DNA from: an uncultured Bacilli bacterium
GTDB taxonomy: Bacteria > Bacillota_I > Bacilli_A > RF39 > UBA660
Length of the DNA stretch: 7,825 bases
Assembly: GCA_948760655.1 (NCBI GenBank)
Contig: CAQBKK010000050.1
Coordinates: 1-7,825 of the forward strand
Direction of reading: 5' to 3'
The position numbers were made by a program, and so were the translations under genes. Under the pieces are notes generated by a model that was given only the letters and a program-made list of their open reading frames with translations, did not search any database and was not told the DNA's origin. Shown here piece by piece: positions 1-6,345 of the stretch. The first letter of the stretch is position 1, and every line of letters starts with the position of its first letter.

Positions 1-489
1 TAAATCAGGTTGCATAGCAACCAAAACAAAAACAACTCCAGCAACAGCTAACGGGATTAAATTATAGTAAAGATTTCTTTTTTTCTTTAAACTTTTTTGA
101 TAAAAAATAGCCATATATAAAATTAAAATAGACTTTGTAAATTCAATAGGCTGTAAATTAAAAAAACCTAATTCATACCAACTTTGGGCATTATTAGAAA
201 TAATTCCGTAAAAAAATAAACCAATAAGTGATGCTATTATACCAACAAGCAAAAAAGGAACAAATAAACAATACTTTGAGGTAGGAATTCGTAATACAAT
301 ATTGATTCCTACAAAAAAAGAAAGAAAAACAAAAACACTTTGTCGAATAAAGAAATAAGAAGAAGAAACTCCAAAACGTAAAACAGCCAATACAGAAGAC
401 GCACTTAAAACAATTACTATACCTAATAAGGAATAAAGTATCATCATAAAAAACAAGGGTTTATCTATTTTAGAAAATAGTTTTTTCAT
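1..489 (-). CDS. FtsW/RodA/SpoVE (SEDS) family peptidoglycan glycosyltransferase, N-terminal part (cut by window edge)
   Basis: Only the first 163 codons are present; the gene runs off the left edge. The product is a polytopic membrane protein with several hydrophobic segments (about residues 11-37, 48-65, 74-95, 117-129, 142-159). SEDS hallmarks are visible: a SASS stretch at the end of helix 1 (29-32), an NNAQSW...LQPIEFTK region (99-119) matching the family's NGAxxW...QPSEFxK motif, and QPDL at 160-163, which contains the Asp known to be essential in SEDS polymerases. SEDS proteins polymerise lipid II into glycan strands with a class B PBP, so a cell wall is implied. The ATG is preceded by AGGTGA 5 nt upstream. 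Deviations are Pro-Ile-Glu for Pro-Ser-Glu and Ala-Gln-Ser for the usual Gly-Ala-Arg/Lys. FtsW, RodA and SpoVE cannot be told apart from this part alone. Confidence 0.9.
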   Translation of the reverse strand, partial: MKKLFSKIDKPLFFMMILYSLLGIVIVLSASSVLAVLRFGVSSSYFFIRQSVFVFLSFFVGINIVLRIPTSKYCLFVPFLLVGIIASLIGLFFYGIISNNAQSWYELGFFNLQPIEFTKSILILYMAIFYQKSLKKKRNLYYNLIPLAVAGVVFVLVAMQPDL

Positions 490-506
490 GATCTTCACCT
501 ATTTTA

Positions 507-515
507 ATCATACCA
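507..515 (-). promoter_or_regulatory. Possible extended -10 promoter for the SEDS gene
   Basis: On the minus strand TGG-TATGAT (TATGAT at 507-512) forms an extended -10. No good -35 lies at 16-18 bp. Transcription would start near 500, so the leader would hold little more than the AGGTGA site; this makes the call tentative. Confidence 0.3.
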
Positions 516-572
516 TAAAAATAAGAATTTCCTTTAAATTTTTTTGTATTAGGCAATTTAAGTAGCAAATTT

Positions 573-600
573 TTGTCAAACGAGTAAACTATATTAGATA
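573..600 (+). promoter_or_regulatory. Candidate promoter for the small YjcZ-like gene
   Basis: TTGTCA (573-578, 5 of 6 to the -35 consensus) is followed after 16 bp by TAGATA (595-600), a poor -10. A TATATT at 590-595 is a better -10 but sits too close. I looked for sporulation-sigma -10 patterns (CATA-type) because the gene family is linked to sporulation in Bacillus; CATAAAGG at 601-608 is not a convincing match. Confidence 0.35.
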
Positions 601-619
601 CATAAAGGAGGTATAATAT

Positions 620-823
620 ATGTATTATTACGGAAATAATGGCTACTATAATGCTGGTTATGGTGGCGGATACAACGCTTCTCCTTGTTGTCCAACAACA
701 ACTTATGCAGGATACACTTCTGGATATGGTATTGGTGGAGCTATCTGGATTGTTCTATTCATTCTTCTAATTATTATCATCGGTGCTGGATGGAACTGGG
801 GAAGTCACAATTACAACAACTAG
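620..823 (+). CDS. Small Gly/Tyr/Asn-rich single-helix protein, YjcZ/tiny-TM family-like
   Basis: A 67-residue protein. Residues 1-39 are low complexity, rich in Gly, Tyr and Asn, with a Cys pair at 23-24. A single hydrophobic helix follows (about 40-56), and the tail is short and polar (WNWGSHNYNN). The helix core IVLFILLIIIIGAG closely resembles the signature of the YjcZ-type tiny membrane proteins of Bacillus (family remembered as 'YjcZ family sporulation protein'), whose role is poorly known. A strong ribosome binding site, AAAGGAGG at 604-611, lies 8 nt before the ATG. The gene is monocistronic, with its terminator beginning inside the stop codon. The family link is a recognition by eye. 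Sporulation of this organism should not be inferred from it. Confidence 0.8.
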   Translation: MYYYGNNGYYNAGYGGGYNASPCCPTTTYAGYTSGYGIGGAIWIVLFILLIIIIGAGWNWGSHNYNN

Positions 824-846
824 GAAGTTTGTACTTCCTTTTTTTT
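822..846 (+). terminator. Rho-independent terminator of the small membrane protein gene
   Basis: A perfect 7-bp stem AGGAAGT (822-828) / ACTTCCT (833-839) with loop TTGT is followed by a run of eight T (839-846). The stem starts inside the TAG stop codon. Confidence 0.85.
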
Positions 847-888
847 GTATTTTATGATACATTATAGGTCGAAAGAAAGGGATTTAAA

Positions 889-1440
889 GTGAAATTACCC
901 GATATAACGATTTTAGATGAAAAAGATAAAAGATTACGCTTAATAAGTGAACCTGTTACTTTTCCACTTTCAAATGAAGATAAAAAGAATATTCAAGACA
1001 TGCTAGATTATTTAAAAATGAGCCAAATCGACGAATATAGAGAAAAATATGACCTACGTGCTGGTATGGGACTTTCTTATATTCAAATTGGTGTTGCCAA
1101 ACGCATTTTCGTCGTTGTGGATGAAACAGAACCTGGAATTTTTCAAAACTACATTATAGTCAACCCAGAAATCACAAGTAAGAGTGAAGAATTAATCTAT
1201 GTCGGCGAAGGCGAAGGCTGTTTAAGCATCAATAGAGAAACCGTAGGTATTGTCCCAAGAAATGCAAGAATGACTTTAAATGCTTATGACTTAGAAGGAA
1301 AACCATTCACAATACGTGTTCGAGAAGACTTATCTGTTGCTTTTCAACACGAAATCGACCATCTAAATGGAATCCTATTTACAGACAAAATCGACCCAAA
1401 AAATCCATACAAAAATGCAAATAAAATGCGAGAAATTTAA
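889..1440 (+). CDS. def: Peptide deformylase
   Basis: A 183-residue polypeptide deformylase, which removes the formyl group from the initiator Met of new proteins in the cytoplasm. Motif II EGCLS (109-113, metal ligand Cys111) and motif III HEIDH (154-158, ligands His154 and His158, catalytic Glu155) are intact. Motif I, normally GxGxAAxQ, reads GMGLSYIQ (59-66): Gln66, whose counterpart helps form the oxyanion hole, is kept, but Ala-Ala is Ser-Tyr. Length and the insertion between motifs I and II suit Gram-positive type II enzymes. The start is GTG, supported by AAAGGGA at 876-882. A TATGAT at 853-858, just past the upstream terminator, could be a -10 for its own promoter. No fmt gene is adjacent. 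Function is secure; the effect of the motif I change is unknown. Confidence 0.93.
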   Translation: MKLPDITILDEKDKRLRLISEPVTFPLSNEDKKNIQDMLDYLKMSQIDEYREKYDLRAGMGLSYIQIGVAKRIFVVVDETEPGIFQNYIIVNPEITSKSEELIYVGEGEGCLSINRETVGIVPRNARMTLNAYDLEGKPFTIRVREDLSVAFQHEIDHLNGILFTDKIDPKNPYKNANKMREI

Positions 1441-1442
1441 AA

Positions 1443-1471
1443 AAGTTGCACAAATATAGCAACTTATTTTT
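1443..1471 (+). terminator. Terminator after def
   Basis: A perfect 7-bp stem AAGTTGC (1443-1449) / GCAACTT (1459-1465) with a 9-nt loop is followed by ATTTTTATT. It begins 3 nt past the def stop. Confidence 0.7.
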
Positions 1472-1499
1472 ATTGCAAAATTCTTCATACTAAGTTCCG

Positions 1500-1546
1500 A
1501 AAAAAGCTCAAATTACTGAAACAAACTTGTCTTTGTTAAGCTTTTT
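1500..1546 (-). terminator. Candidate nested-hairpin terminator for the 90-residue orphan, facing def
   Basis: An outer stem AAAAAGCT (1501-1508) / AGCTTTTT (1539-1546) encloses a second small stem AACAAA (1520-1525) / TTTGTT (1532-1537). Read on the minus strand it ends in six T and starts about 10 nt past the stop of the 1556-1828 gene. Stems are AT-rich and the outer loop is long, so this is moderate at best. It could also act for plus-strand transcripts. Confidence 0.4.
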
Positions 1547-1555
1547 ATTTATAAA

Positions 1556-1828
1556 CTATCTCATCTTTTTATTTTGCTCACAACCAAAAGATATTTTTTT
1601 GCGAATTTCCATTAAAGCATCTAATTCAGTATATAAATCTTCTGGGCTAATATCATATTGTGAACATAATGATGGATTATTAAGTAACAATATATTATTC
1701 CGAATTCTAGACTCTACTAAATTGGCATATCCCAAAACAACATCTAGCGAATACCTTCCACCTATTAACCCGTTGGTATTTAAAAAATCCACCAAATCTT
1801 GTCTAATTGTACTTTTTTCACCTAACAT
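1556..1828 (-). CDS. Hypothetical protein, 90 residues
   Basis: I do not recognise this protein. It has no signal peptide or membrane segment. Most of it looks helical (for example around 28-50 and 60-80), with a basic C-terminus and Cys at 55 and 83. A strong ribosome binding site AGGAGGAG (1835-1842) sits 6 nt before the ATG, which is the best evidence that it is translated. The ten bases ATATGTTAGG occur twice on the minus strand (1821-1830 and 1840-1849), once across the start codon and once just upstream. The upstream copy also has an ATG, but out of frame. It lies downstream of the rnc-smc-ORF cluster on the same strand after a 134-nt gap and converges with def. I could not find a convincing promoter in the gap, so read-through from the operon is possible. 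Confidence 0.7.
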   Translation of the reverse strand: MLGEKSTIRQDLVDFLNTNGLIGGRYSLDVVLGYANLVESRIRNNILLLNNPSLCSQYDISPEDLYTELDALMEIRKKISFGCEQNKKMR

Positions 1829-1946
1829 ATAAAACTCCTCCTAACATATATTCTTTACTTGCAAACTAATTCTTGTTCTTTTTAAAAAAAGTTCTGTTGT
1901 ACTTAATGACTAATGGATAATAAGATCTAGTAATTAACACAACCTT

Positions 1947-1976
1947 AAAAAAAACGTAATAATCAATACTTGTTTT
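1947..1976 (-). terminator. Weak candidate terminator at the end of the rnc-smc operon
   Basis: On the minus strand AAAAC-AA-GTA pairs with TAC-GTTTT around an 8-nt loop, and the run is eight T (1954 down to 1947). The hairpin overlaps the last codons of the 1963-2322 ORF. The stem is weak and bulged. Confidence 0.3.
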
Positions 1977-2322
1977 CTAAAACAACTTTTCGCTCAAAAG
2001 AAGTATAACTTTGTTCTTCTTGACCTTTGTTCTTATATTCCGCTAGAATACTTAGTTTCCTATTTTCCAATTGAATGAAAAAGGAAACAATCAAATTCAT
2101 ATCTTTTAAAATGCTCCCTATATCTACAGAATTCCATTCTAAATCATGATATATAAGTACTCTACCTAAATCAAAACTACATGTATCTGTAATAGTAATT
2201 ATTCCATTTTGAATTTGAAAATCCCATTCCTCTAAATAAGAAGTAATTGCAATGGCTAATCTTTTTCTAACAAAATGCATTTGCATAAACTGAACAAATT
2301 GACTAAGTTCAGAAGTTGTCAC
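1963..2322 (-). CDS. Hypothetical protein behind smc, likely the remnant of a longer TAG-interrupted gene
   Basis: The open frame from GTG at 2322 to TGA encodes 119 residues. I do not recognise it: it is soluble, with alternating helical and strand-like stretches (ITITDTCSFDLGRVLIYHDL at about 42-61) and a charged C-terminus. Neither GTG 2322 nor any other start has a good ribosome binding site; only GAAGAT precedes it. The frame stays open upstream through ten more sense codons to a TAG at 2353-2355. Beyond the TAG the same frame continues to an ATG at 2403, which lies 15 nt after the smc stop and behind AGGCGG. The simplest reading is one gene of about 146 codons cut by a nonsense change. 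Other readings are TAG read-through or reinitiation at GTG. Either way it belongs to the rnc-smc transcript. Confidence 0.5.
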   Translation of the reverse strand: MTTSELSQFVQFMQMHFVRKRLAIAITSYLEEWDFQIQNGIITITDTCSFDLGRVLIYHDLEWNSVDIGSILKDMNLIVSFFIQLENRKLSILAEYKNKGQEEQSYTSFERKVVLENKY

Positions 2323-2403
2323 AAAATCTTCATTAAATAGTTCTTTTTTTGCCTAAATTAAGGATAAAGCTATATATCCTTGTGCTAAAAAACCATTTTC
2401 CAT
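2323..2403 (-). pseudogene. In-frame 5' part of the same ORF, closed by an internal TAG
   Basis: The ATG at 2401-2403 opens 16 codons (MENGFLAQGYIALSLI), then TAG at 2353-2355, then ten codons (AKKELFNEDF) that join the 119-residue frame without any shift. The AGGCGG-like site and the 15-nt distance to smc match the tight 13-nt spacing between rnc and smc. If it is translated as written, only a 16-residue peptide is made. Confidence 0.5.
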
Positions 2404-2418
2404 ATTTTCCGCCTACTT

Positions 2419-5361
2419 TTACATATTTTCAAGTTTCACACTAACAATCTTACTGACCCCTGACTCTTGCATGGTAATTCCATACAAAGTATCTGCATAT
2501 TCCATCGTTCTTTTCTTATGCGTAATCAATATAAATTGACTATTTTCTTTCTTCTCTTTTAAATACTTACCAAAAGCGTCGACATTTGCTTCATCTAGCG
2601 CTGCCTCTACCTCATCCAAAATACAGAATGGTACAGTTTTTACATTTAACACTGCAAATAGTAAAGAAATAGCAGTTAAAGTTTTCTCTCCTCCACTAAG
2701 TAAACCAATCGAATTCAACTTCTTTCCAGGAGGTTCAGCAATAATCTCAATACCTGTTTCTAAAATATTATCTGGCTCAGTAAGAACAAGTTTGCCTTCC
2801 CCACCCTTAAACAACTTTTTAAAAACAGACTGAAACTCTTCACTTATTAAAGCAAACGTTTTCGTGAATTTTTCCACCATAATAGTATCCATCTCTTCTA
2901 TAATATTCAAAAGATTTTGGCTGGCACTTTCTAAATCTTCCATTTGATGATTCAAAAATTCATACCTTGTACTTACACGCTCATATTCTTCAATAGAAAA
3001 AACATTCACTTCACCTAATTTTGTAATATCACTTTTTAAACTAGCAACCTTTGCTTTAGCAACCTCACTTTCCATTTCTAAAACATAAGACATTTTTGCT
3101 TGATCATATGTCAAATTATAATTTTCATTCAAAGATAAAAGTAAATTATCTAAACGAATATCATATTTACCAACCAAAACTTCTTTATTTTTTAACTCTT
3201 GTTGTAAACGATTATAATTACTATTGCTATCACGATATTTCTTTTCCAATTCCTCTATTTCACTGGAAAGAACACTTTTTTCTTCCTTTAAATGATTTAA
3301 ATTCTCTTCCAATATATTTTTTTGTGTTTCTACTTCATTTACTTCATCAAGAAGAGCCATAAGTTTGTCATCCACAACTCCTTCTTTTAAAGCCAGAGAA
3401 CCATCAAGTTCCTTAGAAAGTTCAAGTTGCTTCTGTTTTTTACTTTCCATAAAATTTGTTTTGTCTTTTAAACCCTCTTGTAAATTAATCACCTTACGTG
3501 TAAATTCCTCTTCTTTTGCTCTCAATGTACTTTCATTACTTTCAAATTCTTTTATTTCATTTTGTAGTTTTTCTTGTTCCTTCTCTGCTGTTTCAATTTC
3601 TCTTTTTGTTTTTTCTAAAGTAACCTTATCTTTTAAAATACTATTATCGTTTTTAAGAACACCACCTGTTAAAGAACCACCAGCATGCATAATTTCTCCA
3701 TCTAAACTTACCACCCGATATTTATAACTAAGCACTTTTCCTACTTGATTCAAAATATCAATATCTTTTACAACCAAAACATTTCCAAGTTGATTCTTAA
3801 CAATAGCATCAAACTTCTCATCGTTTTCTAATAAATCAGCTGCTACTCCAATAAACCCCTTTATATCTTTCACTTTTTTTAAGTCTTCTTCTAGAACAAA
3901 TCGACTTTTAATGACATTTAAAGGAAAAAAAGTGGCTCTTCCCAATTTATTTTCTTTCAAAAATGCAATACACTCTTTGGCGACTTGTTCATTTTCTACA
4001 ACTAAAAAATTGGCACTAGCCCCAAGAGCTGTATCAATCGCTATTGTATACTCCTCTGGAATAGTAATAAGTTTACCAATCGTATTATAAACCCCTTTTA
4101 AGCGCACATTATTCAATACATTTTTAACCGAGATAGGCATTTTTGTATCATTCAAAATTTGATGTTCTAATACTTCTGCCTTACTTTTTAATTCATACAT
4201 TTCTCTCAAATTCGATTGCAATTTATTATTTAATGCATTTCGTTTAATAGTAAAAAAACTCGTTTCTTCATTTACTTCTCGTAAATCATGTTCACAACGT
4301 TTTAAATTTTCTTCCAAATTTTTAATCTCATTTTCAAACATTTGAATGGATTGATCATACGAAAGAATTTCTTCTTTTAAAGAAACAATATTATTGGAAA
4401 CTTCAGCACTATCACCAGCATATTTCTTTCTCTCTGTATACATCATTTTCTCATTTTGCAAATTAACAAACTTTGAAGTAATAGAAATCAACTTTTTATT
4501 CGTATCACTAATTGCATCTTCTAAACGAACATTTTGTAACTTTTTCATTTCTAAAGCAGAAGCATCATCACTAGAAGTTGCATCTTCATCCAAAATAATC
4601 TTATTTAACTCCTCTATTTCTTTATGAAGTTCTGAATACTCTGCATTTATATTTGTAATCTCTTGCGTAATAGTTGCTATCTCTATATTTTTTAATTCTT
4701 CTTTTAACTCCAAATACTTTTTAGCATTCTCACTTTGTTCCTTTAACGGACCAACAGTTACTTTTAATTCTTCCACAATTAAATTTACTTTTTCAATATT
4801 ATCTTTAGTTTTTTCTAACTTCTTCAAACTTTCTTCTTTACGTTTTTTATATTTTAAAACACCTGCTGCTTCCTCAAATATAACTCGTCGGTCTATGGGT
4901 TTACTGGTAACAACAGATTCAATACTTCCTTGACTTATAATGTTAAAAGAATCTAAACCAGCTCCTGTATCCAAAAACAAATCTGTAATATCTTTTAAAC
5001 GAACACGTCCTCCATTAATAAAGTATTCGCTCTCTCCACTACGATATAAAACTCTTTTGACTTCGATTTCTTGAAACTCACTTTTTAAATATTGATCGCT
5101 GTTGTCAAACACTAAAGCAACCTCTGCTCGATTAGCGCCTGTTCTTGTTTTAGATCCTGCAAAAATAACATCACTCATTGCTCCAGTTCCACGTAAAGAC
5201 TTAACGGATTGTTCTCCTAAAACCCATCGTACTGCATCCACAATATTAGATTTCCCACTTCCATTCGGTCCCACAACACAAGTAATATTATTCTCTAAAA
5301 CAATATTAATTTTATCTGCAAACGACTTAAAACCATTTGCACGTATACATTTTAAATACAT
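2419..5361 (-). CDS. smc: Chromosome segregation ATPase SMC (short form)
   Basis: A 980-residue SMC, the ATPase core of the bacterial condensin that works with ScpA and ScpB to organise and separate chromosomes. Domains in order: N-terminal ATPase half with Walker A GPNGSGKS (31-38) and Q-loop Gln144; coiled-coil arm about 165-400; hinge about 408-567, ending in the conserved GGSLTGG (561-567); return coil about 575-830; C-terminal ATPase half with signature LSGGEK (888-893), Walker B ILDE (914-917), D-loop ALD (921-923) and switch His948. All catalytic elements are intact. It is about 200 residues shorter than typical Bacillus SMC (near 1,190), and the loss falls in the coiled coils, close to the size I recall for mycoplasma SMC. 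AAAGGAG (5368-5374) lies directly after the rnc stop, 6 nt before the ATG, so it is co-transcribed with rnc. Confidence 0.97.
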   Translation of the reverse strand: MYLKCIRANGFKSFADKINIVLENNITCVVGPNGSGKSNIVDAVRWVLGEQSVKSLRGTGAMSDVIFAGSKTRTGANRAEVALVFDNSDQYLKSEFQEIEVKRVLYRSGESEYFINGGRVRLKDITDLFLDTGAGLDSFNIISQGSIESVVTSKPIDRRVIFEEAAGVLKYKKRKEESLKKLEKTKDNIEKVNLIVEELKVTVGPLKEQSENAKKYLELKEELKNIEIATITQEITNINAEYSELHKEIEELNKIILDEDATSSDDASALEMKKLQNVRLEDAISDTNKKLISITSKFVNLQNEKMMYTERKKYAGDSAEVSNNIVSLKEEILSYDQSIQMFENEIKNLEENLKRCEHDLREVNEETSFFTIKRNALNNKLQSNLREMYELKSKAEVLEHQILNDTKMPISVKNVLNNVRLKGVYNTIGKLITIPEEYTIAIDTALGASANFLVVENEQVAKECIAFLKENKLGRATFFPLNVIKSRFVLEEDLKKVKDIKGFIGVAADLLENDEKFDAIVKNQLGNVLVVKDIDILNQVGKVLSYKYRVVSLDGEIMHAGGSLTGGVLKNDNSILKDKVTLEKTKREIETAEKEQEKLQNEIKEFESNESTLRAKEEEFTRKVINLQEGLKDKTNFMESKKQKQLELSKELDGSLALKEGVVDDKLMALLDEVNEVETQKNILEENLNHLKEEKSVLSSEIEELEKKYRDSNSNYNRLQQELKNKEVLVGKYDIRLDNLLLSLNENYNLTYDQAKMSYVLEMESEVAKAKVASLKSDITKLGEVNVFSIEEYERVSTRYEFLNHQMEDLESASQNLLNIIEEMDTIMVEKFTKTFALISEEFQSVFKKLFKGGEGKLVLTEPDNILETGIEIIAEPPGKKLNSIGLLSGGEKTLTAISLLFAVLNVKTVPFCILDEVEAALDEANVDAFGKYLKEKKENSQFILITHKKRTMEYADTLYGITMQESGVSKIVSVKLENM

Positions 5362-5374
5362 AAATTACTCCTTT

Positions 5375-6025
5375 CTATCTTGTACTTTTTTGATATGCAT
5401 CTTTAGCAGCATTTTGTTCTGCTTCTTTTTTACTATGTCCTCGTCCTCGACCATACACAATTCCATCAATATGTACTTCGATTTCAAATATCTTCTTATG
5501 CGCTGGGCCATCTTCAAAAACAACTACATACTCTAAACTTTTCTTATCGGTTTGTACCATTTCTTGTAACAATGATTTATAATCAAACTTAAATTGTACA
5601 TGATTATCAATATAAGGAACAATTTGATCTAAAATAAACTTTTTGACCACTTCCAATCCATACTCCAAATAAATAACCGCCAAAACACTTTCATACACAT
5701 CTGCAACAATCGTACTATTAATATCCTTTTCTTGCCCATGACCTACACGAATAAATCGATCTAACTCTATATCTTGAGCATATTTATAAAGTGCCTCTTC
5801 ACAAACATAACTTGCCCGTATTTTACTCATATCCCCTTCATTATAAGAGGTATGTAAATAAAAATACTCACTCGTAATAAGTTCTAAAACAGCATCTCCT
5901 AAAAATTCCAATCTCTCATAATTCTCTGTCCCATGTTCATTAGAAAAAGAACTATGTGTAAGAGCTGTTTCTAATAATTTTTCGTTTTTAATAAGTATTC
6001 CAAGGCTTTCTAATTTTGCTTTCAT
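5375..6025 (-). CDS. rnc: Ribonuclease III
   Basis: A 216-residue RNase III, the double-strand RNA endonuclease that processes rRNA precursors and some mRNAs. The catalytic domain carries the signature ERLEFLGDA (37-45) with Glu40 and Asp44, and the second acidic pair Asp109 and Glu112 in ADVYE, so all four metal-binding residues are present. The family's usual Gly-Ala after that motif is Ala-Val here (ESVLAVIYL). The dsRNA-binding domain spans about 147-213, with DYKSLLQE, GPAHKKIFEIEV and SKKEAEQNAAKDA. It is slightly shorter than the B. subtilis enzyme (about 249). GGAGGA (6032-6037) is 6 nt before the ATG. It leads the rnc-smc operon with 13 nt between the genes, an order shared with Bacillus, but neither acpP upstream nor ftsY downstream is here. 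Confidence 0.97.
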   Translation of the reverse strand: MKAKLESLGILIKNEKLLETALTHSSFSNEHGTENYERLEFLGDAVLELITSEYFYLHTSYNEGDMSKIRASYVCEEALYKYAQDIELDRFIRVGHGQEKDINSTIVADVYESVLAVIYLEYGLEVVKKFILDQIVPYIDNHVQFKFDYKSLLQEMVQTDKKSLEYVVVFEDGPAHKKIFEIEVHIDGIVYGRGRGHSKKEAEQNAAKDAYQKSTR

Positions 6026-6051
6026 TTTGTATCCTCCAAGTTTTCTTAAAC

Positions 6052-6060
6052 ATTATAACA
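6052..6060 (-). promoter_or_regulatory. Extended -10 promoter of the rnc-smc operon
   Basis: A perfect TATAAT (6052-6057, minus strand) is preceded by TGT, giving an extended -10. No clear -35 is seen at 17 bp, as is common for extended -10 promoters. It sits 26 nt upstream of the rnc ATG and is divergent from the yidD promoter. Confidence 0.65.
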
Positions 6061-6081
6061 CGAATTTTAAAAAAATCATAT

Positions 6082-6110
6082 TTTACTTTAAAGACAATAT
6101 GTAGTAAAAT
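6082..6110 (+). promoter_or_regulatory. Promoter of the yidD-lipoprotein unit
   Basis: TTTACT (6082-6087) and TAAAAT (6105-6110) are separated by 17 bp. Transcription would begin near 6117, leaving a leader of only about 9 nt before the yidD ATG. Confidence 0.6.
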
Positions 6111-6125
6111 ATACATGGTGAGTCA

Positions 6126-6344
6126 ATGAAGAAAATAATCCTATTCATCATCAATTGTTACCAAATAATACCTTTCGCTTCTCATAATTTATGTAGATTC
6201 ACACCAACTTGTAGCGAATACATGAAAGAAGCAATCAATACATTTGGTATAAAAAAAGGAATAAAAATGGGAATAAAACGTTTAAAAAAATGTCGTCCAA
6301 AAGGTGAATTTGGTTACGACCCTGTCCCTAAAAAAGGAGAATAA
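6126..6344 (+). CDS. yidD: Membrane protein insertion efficiency factor YidD
   Basis: A 72-residue YidD, a small membrane-associated protein thought to help the YidC insertase and Sec place proteins in the inner membrane. The family's signature is complete: CRFTPTCSEY (23-32) with Cys23 and Cys29, then Gly41 and Gly45, RLKKCRP (52-58) with Cys56, and GYDPVP (63-68). The hydrophobic and amphipathic N-terminus (4-18) is typical. The upstream GGTGAG (6117-6122) is only 3 nt from the ATG, and the predicted transcript starts about there, so initiation may be nearly leaderless. It is not next to rnpA, rpmH or yidC, its frequent partners; it leads a two-gene unit with the lipoprotein that starts 1 nt after its stop. 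Confidence 0.95.
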   Translation: MKKIILFIINCYQIIPFASHNLCRFTPTCSEYMKEAINTFGIKKGIKMGIKRLKKCRPKGEFGYDPVPKKGE

Positions 6345-6345
6345 A

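Noticed and set aside
685..867. 60-codon plus-strand ORF overlapping the small membrane protein gene
   Set aside because: It lies out of frame across the gene and its terminator, and has no ribosome binding site of its own.
1527..1832. 101-codon plus-strand ORF opposite the 90-residue gene
   Set aside because: It has no ribosome binding site. The minus-strand frame has a strong one, and this is its antisense shadow.
2353..2355. Pyrrolysine or programmed read-through at the internal TAG
   Set aside because: TAG ends at least four other genes in the window, no recoding stem-loop or known read-through context is seen, and a nonsense change is simpler.
3096..5536. Plus-strand ORFs of 77-144 codons inside smc and rnc
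   Set aside because: They are antisense shadows of well-defined genes, with unlikely Ser/Phe-rich translations.
6304..6345. Earlier start for the lipoprotein inside yidD
   Set aside because: It would add 14 codons ahead of the signal peptide. The ATG at 6346 has a proper AAAGGAG and puts the signal peptide at the N-terminus.
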